NCBI GenBank assembly: GCA_018398805.1
Contig: JAGFBZ010002028.1
Location: 496,001 to 560,000, forward strand
Source of the DNA: Hirundichthys speculiger
Lineage: Eukaryota; Chordata; Actinopteri; Beloniformes; Exocoetidae
Direction of reading: 5' to 3'
DNA: 64,000 nt
Shown here: piece after piece, positions 12,676 through 24,301 of the stretch
Layout of the letters: every line of letters starts with the position of its first letter
How positions within the stretch are numbered: position 1 is the first letter of the stretch
The notes under the pieces: model-generated
Databases searched by the model: none
What the model was told of the DNA's origin: nothing
What the model saw: only the letters and a program-made list of their open reading frames with translations
Translations under genes and position numbers: made by a program

Positions 12676-13050
12676 ATCTAGTTTACAACTGTGGAACCAA
12701 ATGTAACATTGCTTTTCTTTTCAGTTTTTTTTTTTTTCTTCTGGCGTGTGTGACAAGCAGGAGCCACTTTGCTCTTTGTACATTTCTCTTTCTGCCAAGT
12801 GTTTTGTTCTTCATCGCTGGGAACTTTGTTCTTGACATGTCTAAAAGAAAAAAGGCTTTTCCCGTTCAAGTGTCTATGGATGGATTGTTCTTCACTGATT
12901 GATCATGAAGTGACTCAGTTTGAATGTTTTTGTCTTCCATTGTACATAGTTCTATATACCGCTTATTGTGATGCTCACAAGAGATAATTATGATTTATAA
13001 AATCTAGTAGTCAAGTATTGCTTTTGTCTGTATTAATTATGGATAGCAGA

Positions 13051-13056
13051 AATAAA
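13051..13056 (+). promoter_or_regulatory. irs2: Distal polyadenylation signal AATAAA, irs2
   Basis: AATAAA is followed about 25-35 bases later by a TGTGTTTGTC GU-rich element. Beyond it the sequence changes to repeat-bearing intergenic DNA, so the likely cleavage site is near 13075-13085. Confidence 0.6.
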
Positions 13057-13289
13057 TGGATTTATTTAAGAACTTAAAGCTTTGTGTTTGTCATCTTTGC
13101 TCACATTTGAGTTCATCTCATCCAACCTGAACTATAATGATTAAAAAGATTTATTTTATGTTTAGAATTACAACAATAAATATATAAATGAACCAATTGC
13201 TTCAGGACTTTCCATAAATCATCCACTGACAATAGAGCTCCCACACATCCACAGCTTAACTCTTCACAAATGCACCCCAAGGTGATCAC

Positions 13290-13420
13290 ATGAATTACTG
13301 GATGAAACCAAGGGGCGTCATCTGGTTTTCAAAGCTGAAGCCATTTCATCAAATGACCACTAGGGGCTGGCTTCAAAAACATAGCTTCCCGACCCCTGCT
13401 GTGTGGGGCTAAATTTCATT
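13290..13420 (-). repeat. Dispersed repeat with GACCACTAGGGGC core
   Basis: The core is at 13365-13377. The same word occurs at 26664-26676 and, reversed, near 43297-43308, with a variant near 17058. Flanking similarity is weak, so these are old copies. Confidence 0.5.
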
Positions 13421-13751
13421 TTTACTTCATCAGTTAAAACTATATTAAGCCACAAATGTATGCATCGTCAGGGGCGTGGTTTAATGAATGACAGCTACAT
13501 CAGCTGTCATCAGTTTAATGACTAATATAAACATCTGTTGACAAATATGATAATTTGTTTAGGGGGTGGAGTCTGCTTCATGGCTCAACTCCAACTGTGT
13601 CTGGAACAGGCTGTGCCTTTTTAAAAATTTTACCGTCAGCTTTGTGCTGCCCGCTTTGGAGGAATGACGTATGCAGACGTGAAACTGGAGGAAGATAAAG
13701 ATGATGAAGCTGGACAGTTCCACTCTGGCCTGGGTCTGTGATGTCACAGAG

Positions 13752-13778
13752 CCCCCCCCCCCCCCCCCCCCCCCCCCC
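13752..13778. repeat. 27-base C homopolymer
   Basis: There are 27 consecutive C residues on the + strand. The minus strand is an uninterrupted G27, which can form G-quadruplex structure. Length is probably polymorphic or uncertain in assembly. Confidence 0.9.
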
Positions 13779-13897
13779 ATACCCAAATGGCCCCCATTTT
13801 AGCCCCATCCCCATTCATCACTCATGTGTCTGACAGCATAGGCACTGCAAGAAATGAAACTCATTGAACTGTCTTCCAGCTTAACATACACTTTTTG

Positions 13898-13971
13898 CTA
13901 TGGAGCGTAGCAAAAACCACACTCCATAGTGTGGTTTTTATTTTGTGATTTTATTTGATTAAAATCACAAA
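13898..13971. repeat. Overlapping and adjacent perfect hairpins
   Basis: CTATGGAG (13898-13905) pairs with CTCCATAG (13922-13929). AAAAACCACAC (13912-13922) pairs with GTGTGGTTTTT (13929-13939). These two stems overlap and cannot form together. Immediately downstream TTTGTGATTTTA (13942-13953) pairs with TAAAATCACAAA (13960-13971). Confidence 0.8.
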
Positions 13972-15080
13972 GGTCATTCAACTAAACGTGTGGGTTCACC
14001 TACTTAAAATGTTTTCAGCTTACCACCCTCTAGATCCCTCTCTAAATCACGACAAACAACACTGGACTTCAAATCCCATCACTCCCCTCGTTTTTCTGGC
14101 TCGTGTATTTGGCACGAAGTCAAATGGCTTCCTGTAAAGAGCGGAGGATATCCTAGCTCTGTCCTGTGGCGATTGAGGAGCTGAACTCTTTGCTCAAACC
14201 GTTTTACTTTCGACGGCGGCGGAGCCAGGAAGCTCATGCTGAGCCAACGACTTCCTGCCAGGCCACAGTCTTCCAGCAGACTGTGAAGTCAGGGTTGGGA
14301 GGTCAAGAGGTTCACTTGATGACATAAACGTACAATATACAATACAATATGAGTGAAATCTTTTTTTTTTTTTATGGCGGTTTAAGAAAAACATGGAGGA
14401 ATGAGCTGAGGCTGATATCGTAGCAAAGCTGTAAGAGTGAAACACAGCAGTTCAGAGATTATACTGAAAAATTCAGACAATTTATTCTGTTATTTACCAA
14501 GACTTGCTGGTATGTTAGTCTCCTTAACTTTGGCAGATATTTTGTTACTTTAGACAGAATCAGGTAAACTCTTCCTGTTTGTTTCTTGTCTGCGCTAATG
14601 CCACTAAGCCAGGATAATTGCCCCCTGCTTCCAGCTCACACTTGCTACAAAACACAACAAAGGCTCTTGACAACAGAGCTAATTGTTCCTCGAATACAGC
14701 ACACACTCACTCTTGGTCAGGAGCCTTCACATCACAACAGGGGGCACCTGATTCTCTAATTTTTCCGCCTATATGTCAGTCATTTACAACTGCATCTTTC
14801 TGGGTTTTGGTTTTGATCAACAAATATATAAAGTTTAAGGGGTGGTAGAGGCATTCAACACAGCCAGTAAATATTTTCAAGCTGGAAAATGTCATTGACA
14901 TTAAAAACTGGTTAGTATTAACCAATGGGACACCCAAACATCCGCTATGTTACCAGGAGGAGAAAAGTAATCTTTTTTTCTACAGTATGTCCCCTTTAAG
15001 TTGGTAACAAGTAAACTGTCACCAGAATAGCATGCTTAGAAAATTTTCATCTCATTTTTGCTTTTTATTTGCACTTTATT

Positions 15081-16084
15081 AGGCTGCACGATATATTGAA
15101 AATGTATCGTCATCGCAATGTTAACATGCCCAATAATAAAATTGCAATAACAAAATGTATTGCAATGAATGGTAGTCTGCTATTGTCCAAGTGCAATTCA
15201 TTCAGACTTAATCAGTCAAAAATATATCTGACCAATCAGATGGAAACTCACTGTCCAAGATGCCATTTTAGATGCTAATAGATAGTAATGAACAAACAAC
15301 TATTCAACAGAATATTCATAATAATGATAGAAAAAAATTATAATATTAACCCACATATTTATACACATATACAATTGAAATGCCAAAAAGAAGAAAAATA
15401 TGGGTAATATAATTTCAATTTCACAGAAGAATATAAGCTCTGGCAGTGCAAGGAACAACAGAGGAGCAACATATTTACATGTGAAGGTGTGATTACCTGT
15501 CACATAGGGTAGAACTGTTGTAAAGTGTTATGGAGAATGTTAGAAAAGACTTTCTGAACCGTTCTTTGTGGCAGTGACCTTCTCCTTCATCTTGCTGATG
15601 TTCAGGAGGAGGTGATTCCTGTCTGATCACTCCACAAAGCTGCTCACCAGGGTCCTGTACTTGGACCCCTGACCATCTCTGATACACCCCGCCACCACAG
15701 TGTCGTCAGAGGACCTCTGCAGATGCCACGACTCAGTGTTGCACTGGAAGTCTGAGGAACCTCAAGGTTCACCCTGCAGGGTGGAACTTTCAATGTCCTT
15801 TGCTGGATTTCTATTTAATAAATGTATTTATTTTTTGCATAAGCTACTTAGTGTCAGAGGTCAATTATAGCTGCAAACCAGAAAGACATAAGCCCCATAT
15901 ACTGAAGTAAGTTTATATCATATAAAAATACATAGTTGCAGCACCATATAATTTCCCTTTGGCATTTAATAGAAAATTAATCAATAGAATTGAACTAAAT
16001 TTAATATATCACAAGTGATATTATAATCAATATTTTCAGCTGTGATATTGCATATTGCTTGTCTTCCTAATTTCGTGCATCCCT
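15081..16084. mobile_element. hAT-like non-autonomous element (~1.0 kb)
   Basis: The left end is AGGCTGCACGATATATTG. The right end, read in reverse complement, begins AGGGATGCACGAAATTAGG. These resemble the AGGGCTGCACGATAT termini common in fish hAT elements. The centre (about 15520-15780) is GC-richer and may be a second insertion. No transposase frame and no clear 8-bp duplication remain. Confidence 0.55.
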
Positions 16085-16313
16085 ACATTTTATGTTTGCA
16101 GACGTGGTAAAAGCTACGCAGCCCCATAGACTGCATAAAGAGAACTGGACAAACCTTTTCTGATGTCGCCCAAAGGTTTTCTGAAGAGATGGTTTGAAGC
16201 GTATGTTGTTTTTAGGTCTATGTTGAAAAAATGACGTGTTAGCAGAACTGACTCCACCCAACCTAGTTAGCTCGTGTCGTGGAAAAATTTGAATACCAGA
16301 TGTTTCAGATGTG

Positions 16314-16605
16314 GTGTTAGGTGCAACAAAGAAGCTCTCACAGATGAAAGGGATCAACACCTTTTTATCATGCACTGTGAGAGTTTTTCCCAGAGAAGAG
16401 AGCAACCATATGTTGGGGGAAGACTTCCTCACACCTACCAAAATGCATATTAAATCAGTTCCTGTCTTCTGCTCTGTCAGATTGCTACTATAAAAGAGAT
16501 GCAGACTCAACCATCCAGTCTGCATGCTGCATGATTGACTCTTGCTGTTGCGCTCAGCTAAAATAAACTTGGTTAAATTTTGAGCTCTCTGCTGTTGCAT
16601 TTTTT
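16314..16605 (+). mobile_element. Possible LTR-like fragment
   Basis: TATAAAAG (16489-16496) is followed about 70 bases later by AATAAA (16562-16567), then GAGCTCTCTGCTGTTGCA and a T-run, which is the U3-R-U5 layout of an LTR. The possible start TGTTAGGTG is at 16314. Neither target duplications nor internal retroviral or retrotransposon genes are present. A long minus-strand open frame over the same span has no recognisable domain. Confidence 0.3.
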
Positions 16606-19600
16606 TTTAAGGATCTACAACTTTAGTGTGTGCAATTTATAAAAATTGCCACAACACTTGAAAAATTTGTAAATGAGCCACGCAAACAGTGAACTTAACT
16701 CAGTTAGCACAAGCTGCAGTTTTTAGCTTAGCTTTGCTCATGTTAGCCTATGATGCCAGCTAATGTTTCCTTACATTCAATCTGACCGAAATTTGCTACA
16801 AAATTGACATCTGAAAGCCAGGAGTGCAGGAGCCAAAATGAGGGCCACCAGAGCTCTTTCTACGCTCTGCCAGAGCTACTGCAGCTAAGTGGCACCAGTA
16901 GCAGCCATGCAGTAGATTTCTCCCAAGGACCCTTCCAGGCCAACCAGACTGGATCGCGGTAGTCTGTTAGTATGATTAACAGCACAGCAAGCCATATCAT
17001 CTTTAAAATAAGAGTGATTAATTCTTTCTTAGCTCTTGATTAACAGCTCAGGTCTGCTCCTAGTGGTCAGTCGAGGAGCTGTCAGTTTTTTTTAGGTCTG
17101 TAAGGATGACGTAAAGTGTGACAATGAAAAATATGCATCACTCAAGATTGTCATCACAGTTGTTCCCACCAGTCGTGACACTTCTTTTTAGGTTTTGCTT
17201 GCCCAGTGTTTCCAAGTCTACCGTAGATGTACAACTTAACCACACAAGCAACAAGCGAGGGCACACCTCTGACTGCTGTGCATTAATTAGGAGTGTGACA
17301 CTGTCATTGGGGCTCTGCTCTGCTGCCAGGCAGAAACCAGCCTTACATAAGAGCCCACCACCCAGCCACCAGCAGGAACACAGTGTTCCTCACCCCCCTC
17401 TGTGCACACTATATCTATAAAGTAAGAAAAAAAAAAAAAAAACACTTTTCTCTTCTTTCTTTAACAGAATCAGTTTGAACACTTGCTGAAGCCAAACCAC
17501 ATGAGAGGGACCCAAAAACAGAAGCCTTTTCTGTTCGGTGCCTCTGTTGTTGCTGGCTGTGCTCCTCAACAGAGAGGACAGCTTGCTAAATAAAGCTTGT
17601 AAGGGAAGGGAATTTCTCAGGCCTGTACTACAACAGTTAAATCTTCTTTAAATACAGTTTACAGGATGCTGCTTTGAATCACTCGTGCCTCTATGAGGTC
17701 TATTCCTGGATTCCCTACATTATCCCTAAAGATAGAACAACAGTCACGGTCCTACTTAATGTAAACACTCACACATGAGAAAGAATTGGCTGCAGAAAGT
17801 GAAGCTGTGACATCTGTGTTCTCTCTGTGTCATCGCCAGATGATATGGAAGCTTGAATTCCTCCAAACTGTGAGACTCAGTGTGGTTAGAAGTCTTTGAA
17901 GATCTGTGCATTTTCTGGTTGGAGTGATGTGGCGTGTGTATCTCATCAGGGTGGCTACAAACATGTCAACAGAGTGAGCAATGAAAAGTGGATTTGTTAA
18001 TGTCATTACTTAGAGGCACGTGCAAGAAGGCCATAAGCATCCTGTAAACACGTATGATACATATTTTATCCCCTAGCAGCAGTTCCATTAACATTAAATC
18101 TATTATGTATTTTTGGGCTTTCAGTGTCCGTCCTTCTGAAAGTACAATATTGATTCCTTGCCGTGTAAGCCAAACTGGTGCGTGTGATATGATGCACTGT
18201 AGATTGCAAGCATGCACGAGGGTCTTACGGAGCGTATAGCTGGTCTTTTGGCAACCTCACCCAGTATGTGCTCCACTGGGCCACCATGCCAGCTCGCTGC
18301 TGTGCTGTGGCTTCTGAGGGGATTCGGAGTCGCTGTCCTCATTATTTCGCCCTGAATCAGCCTAAGGAGGGTTTCAGCCAGACTCAATGAACTACATGGC
18401 ACAGAAGCAGGGTGGAGCTGTGACCCACATATAGTAGCCAGCTCTGGCTCCTCGCAGAGCATGTGATTGAGGCGCACGGCGCTGATTACCTACCCACTTG
18501 AAAACATAACACACTGACACCAATTTTGGAAATATTGAGAGAGCATGTTGCACGTACAACGCACAGACCTTCAGATATTTGACTTTTTTTTAATGCTGAG
18601 TGCACACAAGGATGTACCGCTGGCCCAAATGCATAAACATTTGCATGACAGAGTGCTTTCACATAAAGGTTTGTTTCATCTGTCACTAGTGCATTTTTAC
18701 TCAGAAATTGAAATGTCCAAATTCCAAGTTAGAAGTTTCAACTGGAATGCCCCCTGATGTTGGAATCCCAACTTAGAAAGAAACTTCACCTATCCTGACT
18801 GCAGAAACCAAAAGAACTGGTTAAACCTCCCATGTCTCTTTGCGTGACACCATATTGGCTGGAACTGAACTCGGTCAACCGTGGTTAATCTGAAAATGGT
18901 CAAAAGGGCAGAACAAGTAGGCGTGGTAGCCAGCTGGAGCACACCCACCTTACCTTAACTGCAATTTAGCTATTTTGGCCAGCTCATGCTAACCAATGTT
19001 GTTAATGTTACTAAACATGAACTCTGTTCAAATCTATCCATACACCTGTCATTTCTGATGTACAGTAGCTTCAAAAATGACTTTTGAAATGCTGGAGCTG
19101 AAATGAAGACTGGCAGAGCATCAGCTGGACCTTCCATGAGCCGACACTTGGATAATTGATTTTTTATTACACTTGGATAACATAGCCTTTGGGTCCTTGG
19201 GGCTTATAAGAACTGGGTCCCGACAGGGGTCCAGGCAAAGTTAATCAGTCCTTAGCAGTCTTGATCCCTGGGCAAAGGTAGCTGATGTTAGCTGCTTAGC
19301 TAAGCTTCATCCTCGGACCCTTCCAGGCCAATTCACAGCTGGTTTCAGCAGTTTGTTAATACATTTAAAAGTACAACAAAACATATTATCTTTAAAATAA
19401 GAATGATTATGCACCAATAGGTCTTTACTCACAGCTCAGAAACCACAACAGTCCTCATCACTAATTAACTAAACCGGTGGCAGCTATCCTTTAACCACAG
19501 CAAGCTGTCAATCAAAAGACTGCACCCCTAATTATGGATAAAATTGTGCGCCCCCCATACAGCTGTCAGGAATGTGAAATCTAGCTGTTGAAACCAAATC

Positions 19601-20081
19601 CGTTCTTTTGAACTAACCAAGTTGGACAACTCAACGTGGGGTCAATGGAGAGTGACTCAGCCACTTTTGGTCAGTCAAAAACTGAGTTTTCTTCACTGTC
19701 TGGAGTGAATTAGACTAGCAACCTAGGTCTGGCTGAGGTGTCTCAATTTTACTGGATGTCACAATTCTCTCTCATTTTGAAATCAGACATTAATAATTTT
19801 TTTTTTTTATCGGTAGACATTTTATTACTCTGTTTTTGATGTGCTTAATATCAGGTACAATATAGTTAGCATTGCTAACAGAACAGTGGCTAGCAGCAGC
19901 AACAGCCCGTTACGAAAAAGGTTAAATTAACAAATTAAGGGCACCATTAACCCGGTGTTAAAACCCTAAAGGCTGATTTATACTTCTGCATTAAAGATAT
20001 GCCGTAGCTATGCCACAGGTGTGAACCCTACAGCATAAGCAACCTCGATCTGCACCGCTCTACAAATGTAGCGTACACACA

Positions 20082-20095
20082 CTGCCATCTAGTGG
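20082..20095 (-). promoter_or_regulatory. CTCF-type motif (perfect consensus match)
   Basis: The reverse complement reads CCACTAGATGGCAG. It lies about 300 bp outside the Tc1 copy in otherwise unannotated sequence. Confidence 0.45.
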
Positions 20096-20399
20096 TTGGT
20101 GATGTAAATACAGAGTGACGCAAACAATAGCGCACACATAGGATGCTGGACTCACACAGCTGCATTGTGCGCTTTGTCTGAATCCGTCACCACAGGCTCT
20201 CAATGAGGTGAAATAATCTGTTGCCAGTCTGAATTGTGAGCTCTGTGCGTCGCATCACACTACATTGGCTCCGTCAAAAGTTGGGGGATTTTCAATGTTT
20301 CTGACTTCAACGCATGCGTTAGCCAATCAGGTTGCTGTTATCCAGCTGGAGCGAGCCAATGAAATCACTCAGTGAGGCAGGACTAATTCAACGAATGTA

Positions 20400-21412
20400 C
20401 ACTAAATTGCCAAAAGTATTCACTCACCTACCTTGACTCACCTATGAGCTTTAGTGACATCCCAGTCCTCGTCAATATAACGTGGCTCCACCCTTTGCGG
20501 CTAGAACAGCTTCAACTCTTCTGGGAAGGCTGTCCACCAGGTTTAGGAGTGTGTTTATGGGGATTTTTGACCATTCTTCCAGAAGAACATGTGTGAGGTC
20601 AAACACTGATGTTGGACCAGAAGGTCTGGCTCTCAGTCTCTGCTCTAATTCATCCCAAAGGTCTTCTATCAGGTTGAGGTCAGGACTTTGTGCAGGCCAG
20701 TCAAGTTCATCCACACCAGACTCTGCCATCCACGTCTTTATGGACCTTGTTTTGTGCACTGGTGCACAGTCATGTTGGAAGAGGAAGGGACCAGCTCCAA
20801 ACTGTTCCCACAAAGTTGGGATCATGGAATTGTCCAAAATGTCTTGGTCTGCTGAAACATTCAGAGTTCCTTTCACTGGAACTAAGGGGCCAAGCCCAGC
20901 TCCTGAAAAACAACCCCACACCATAATCCCCCCTCCACCAAACTTTACACTTGGATCAATGCAGTCAGACAGGTACCGTTCTCCTGGCAACCACCAAACC
21001 CAGACTCTTCCATCAGATTACCAGATGGAGAGGTGTGATTCTTTACTCCAGAGAACGTTCCTCCACTGCTCTAGAGTCCAGTGGTGGCTGTTTTACACCA
21101 CTGCATTCGACGCTTTGCATTGCACTTGGTGACACTTGGATGCATCTGCTCCACCATGGAAACCCATTCATGAACTGGACTGTGGAATATTTAGAAGCGA
21201 GGAAATTTCACGAATGGATTTGTTGCACAGGTGTCATCCTATCACAGTTCCACGCTGGAATTCACTGAGCTCCTGAGAGCAACCCATTCATTCACTAATG
21301 TTTCTAGATACAGTCTGCATGTCTAGGTGCTTGATTTTATACACCTGTGTCCATGGAAGTGATTGGATCACCTGATTCTGATAATTTGGATGGATGAGCA
21401 AATACTATTTGT
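20400..21412 (-). mobile_element. Tc1-type transposon, internally deleted
   Basis: A TA at 20398-20399 precedes CACTAAATTGCCAAAAGTAT, the terminal repeat of a widespread fish Tc1 family. The other end (near 21395-21412) is a degraded version of the same terminus, GAGCAAATACTATTTG. The element is about 1.0 kb, against about 1.6 kb for intact relatives. Sequence corresponding to the transposase N-terminal region is largely missing around 21110-21190. Confidence 0.85.
20472..20990 (-). pseudogene. Tc1 transposase remnant, DDE catalytic half
   Basis: The minus-strand frame of 172 codons reads through [23 protein letters not shown] and [15 protein letters not shown]. The D of QHD and the E of LIED are separated by 34 residues, the DD34E spacing of Tc1 transposases. 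The N-terminal paired/helix-turn-helix DNA-binding region (about the first 150 residues of a ~340-residue enzyme) is absent, so the copy cannot encode an active transposase. The remaining frame is intact, suggesting modest age. Confidence 0.85.
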
Positions 21413-22879
21413 GGAGTGAGCAGGAGCAAATTTGATCGGTTGCTTTTGCAATGCTTAGCTAAGCAGCCATGCTAACTGAGCATGAGCTACATGCAGCGGT
21501 CAATTCTGATGTCACCGTCAAAGCAGCAGCATATGAAACAGGAAGGCCACCAGTAGCTCTGCAGCTCCTCCAGTGGCTGAAGGAGTCGAAAGCCATGGCA
21601 CATTATTTCAGGACCATTCCAGGCAGAGGAAGGCTGGGACCTGAAGTCAATCATCCCGTGACTCGTGAGCTGATGGCAGGAGGATTGCCCGACCGCAACA
21701 CGTGGGTAAACAGCTGATGGGTCCCAGCAGAGCTCTGCTGGTTCTCGTTTCAGCTCTGGCAGCACCCATTTCAGATGCCATTCCAGTAGCGACACTTGGA
21801 ATGGAAAGGTTTGGACAGAGTTGATCAAACTAAATATAAAATAATATTAATTATCATCCTGGGTAAACCTAAACTAAGCCAACCAAGCTGAAATAGTTAA
21901 CTGGACTACGGTGGACATGTTCTAGCTGGCTCCTCACTGTTGCTCTTTCTGCCCTTTTACAACATGGTGTCACGCAGTGAAAGGACAAAGAGACTTCAAA
22001 ATCACTTTTCAGAAAACCAGTGGGTGATGTCATGGAGCATTTGTCTAGTAAATTATATGGCTTATGACTTCACCCTACACATCAATTTTGTCAGTATTTA
22101 CCAACAGTTCTGGATGAAATTGTAGTTGTTATTTAACCTGCTTAGCATCACCATTTTAGCATTCTAGCATTTTGCTGTGTTTCCTCAAAGAACATTTATT
22201 ATGGCAGTAAATTCATAGCCTTATTATATGTAGAGAAATTACCAGATGAGCATAGATAAGAGCATACTAATCTGTTTTTATCCAGCCTCTTGTACTGAGC
22301 CCAGTGACTAGTTGACAACTGGACCTAACTTACCTTACCCACCTTCTTTGTGAAGACTGTTTACTCGATTCTTTTATTAATTAATTAATTAATCTATTTC
22401 ATGGCAGAGTGTTATATAAAGCACTGATTAGACCTTTTTTGAGTTTACCAGTCAAAAGTCTGAACACAATTTACCTAGAATAGGTGGTTGTATCCAAACC
22501 TCTAGCTAATATTGTATCAAAATCAGTTGTTTTGAATTAGGGCTTTTCTGTGTGACAGGGTTGTGTCGTCATTTCAGACATCCAGATTTTTTTCCATAAT
22601 TTATTCCATTCAAAATGTCTCAGGCTGTCTTCATTTAGGACATCAACCTAGAATTTCAAACTACATTTGCTAGAATCAAATGTATTGTCTCTTCAGTTTT
22701 GTAAGAATTAAATCTCTGAAAGACAGCCGACTGTCATTGATGTTTGCCAGATAAATCAACAGAGAGCAAACCAATTGCACATGTTTGTCTTGGAGGGAGC
22801 TTGTGTGTGCATGTGCGTATGTGTGTGGGAGAATGGAAAGCTCCACTCTGCTCCGTATCCGTGAGGCCGCCGCATTTGG

Positions 22880-22908
22880 ACTCCACGTGCTTGGACAGCA
22901 TGTGGAGT
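22880..22908. repeat. Short hairpin in a GC-rich patch
   Basis: ACTCCACGTGCT pairs with AGCATGTGGAGT with one mismatch across a 5-base loop. It contains an E-box CACGTG. It lies in a 250-bp GC-rich island (22790-23050) with no supported exon. Confidence 0.5.
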
Positions 22909-24287
22909 TCTGGTCCTGCCCACCGCTCGCAGACACTCCTGCTGCTGTTTACCACGCTGGCAGGCCAGCAGAAGACTCCAGCCGGTCCGCATACTGTCTT
23001 ATCAGCCGGCACTCTCACAACTCGTAAACATGTTTTTGTAAAGGAAGTTCTCAGAGAAAACAGAGCCGTAAAAGCCAAGGCATGAAATAGTCTCTCTTTT
23101 TCTTTCAGTTCCAGAAAGTGACAGCGTTTATAATGCTGTTGGCATGAAGAAGAAACAAAAGGAAAGTGAAAGATCAGGGAAGAAAGCAGGGGAAAAAATA
23201 TTTTCCCTGCTTTCAGGGACAAAATGTTATTTAAAGAAAATGCTCATGATTAAAAATGTAACATATGAAAAAATAAGAGCTGTAACTAAAAGAACCATAA
23301 AAGTGCAACTACTAAAACCACTTCTGTTTCTACTGCTAACAATAATAACACTGCTACTAATAATAAAGTATTACTTTCACAACCACAACCAGCACACACA
23401 CAACTTTCTACTATTACTAATACTACTAGTACTACCACAAACACAACAATTATAATGATGGACTTTGCTTTACAACTGTATGTAAAAGCAAAAGTAACTT
23501 ACTTGCTAGGAAGAGCGTGCTAGCCACTACAACACTCTGCTGACTGGTTTAATGCATCACTTGAAATTGAATAATTAAATAATTAATTTATTTTTAAAGT
23601 TTTTTTTTTCCTTCTTCAGCAGGCTAGTTTTTTGCACACATTCTTCTGCCTCTGTTTGTTATAAAACTTGACCTGTGCCCGATTATATCACACGACACAG
23701 AGACGTCTTTGAAGCTGGAATTTTTCATGTGAAGTAACAGTAAATCCCATCGGCTGAGTTGAGAGTTAAAGTGGAATTGAACAACAAAGGCAATGAAAAC
23801 ATGTCTGGCAAGCTAAACGCTAAGCCTTGATCATCTTGGCTAACATGCTGTCACTGTTGTGTTGATGTGTGGCTTTAAAATGTCAGTTCACTGCACTAAC
23901 TAACTCATCTTATGTGTTGAACAATTGTAGAATATCCTGGGTTAAGTTACATACAAAGTTCTGTTAGCTTAACTTTTTAACAAGGTCACAGTGACAGTAT
24001 GATAACAGAGGTCATAGCTGCACTAAGCAGGTACACTCGTCATATACTGTAGCATTGATTACTTCATTAGTATGAAAAGACAACAAGTGATTTTAAAAAA
24101 ATACTTTTTTCTGTGCATGTGAGAATTTATTTGGTTGTCTCAAAGGTCGAACAAAAAAAAAAAACTCACGTTGTTAGAACTAATGCTAGAAAATATGACA
24201 TATAAATATGTCGGTAAATGAGCTGTTCAACTATACTGCACTCTGCAACAAACAGAGCCTACCTAAGTGGCACGGAAATAATTGTAT

Positions 24288-24301
24288 CCACTAGGTGGCA
24301 G
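24288..24301 (+). promoter_or_regulatory. CTCF-type motif (perfect consensus match)
   Basis: CCACTAGGTGGCAG on the + strand. It is the only perfect forward-oriented match seen; the perfect matches elsewhere in the window are on the minus strand. Confidence 0.5.

Larger units (their letters stand above)
10386..13080 (+). other. irs2: irs2 terminal exon: last codon, stop and 3' UTR
   Basis: With the donor after 1292, the exon supplies AC to complete an Asp codon and then TGA at 10388-10390, giving a KEAATTAKD end comparable to KEATIVKE in mammals as I recall it. The alternative donor at 1297 also yields an immediate TGA. The remaining ~2.7 kb is AT-rich UTR with a TG microsatellite, several ATTTA words and two AATAAA signals. 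Internal open frames are not conserved-looking. Confidence 0.75.

Noticed and set aside
16067..16600. 177-codon minus-strand frame
   Set aside because: No recognisable domain. It overlaps repeat-like sequence with TATA and AATAAA on the other strand.
20482..21268. 216-codon plus-strand frame across the Tc1 copy
   Set aside because: The transposase motifs are on the minus strand; this is its antisense shadow.
22734..23222. 162-codon minus-strand frame in a GC-rich patch
   Set aside because: Composition and sequence are not protein-like to me, and no splice or promoter context supports it.
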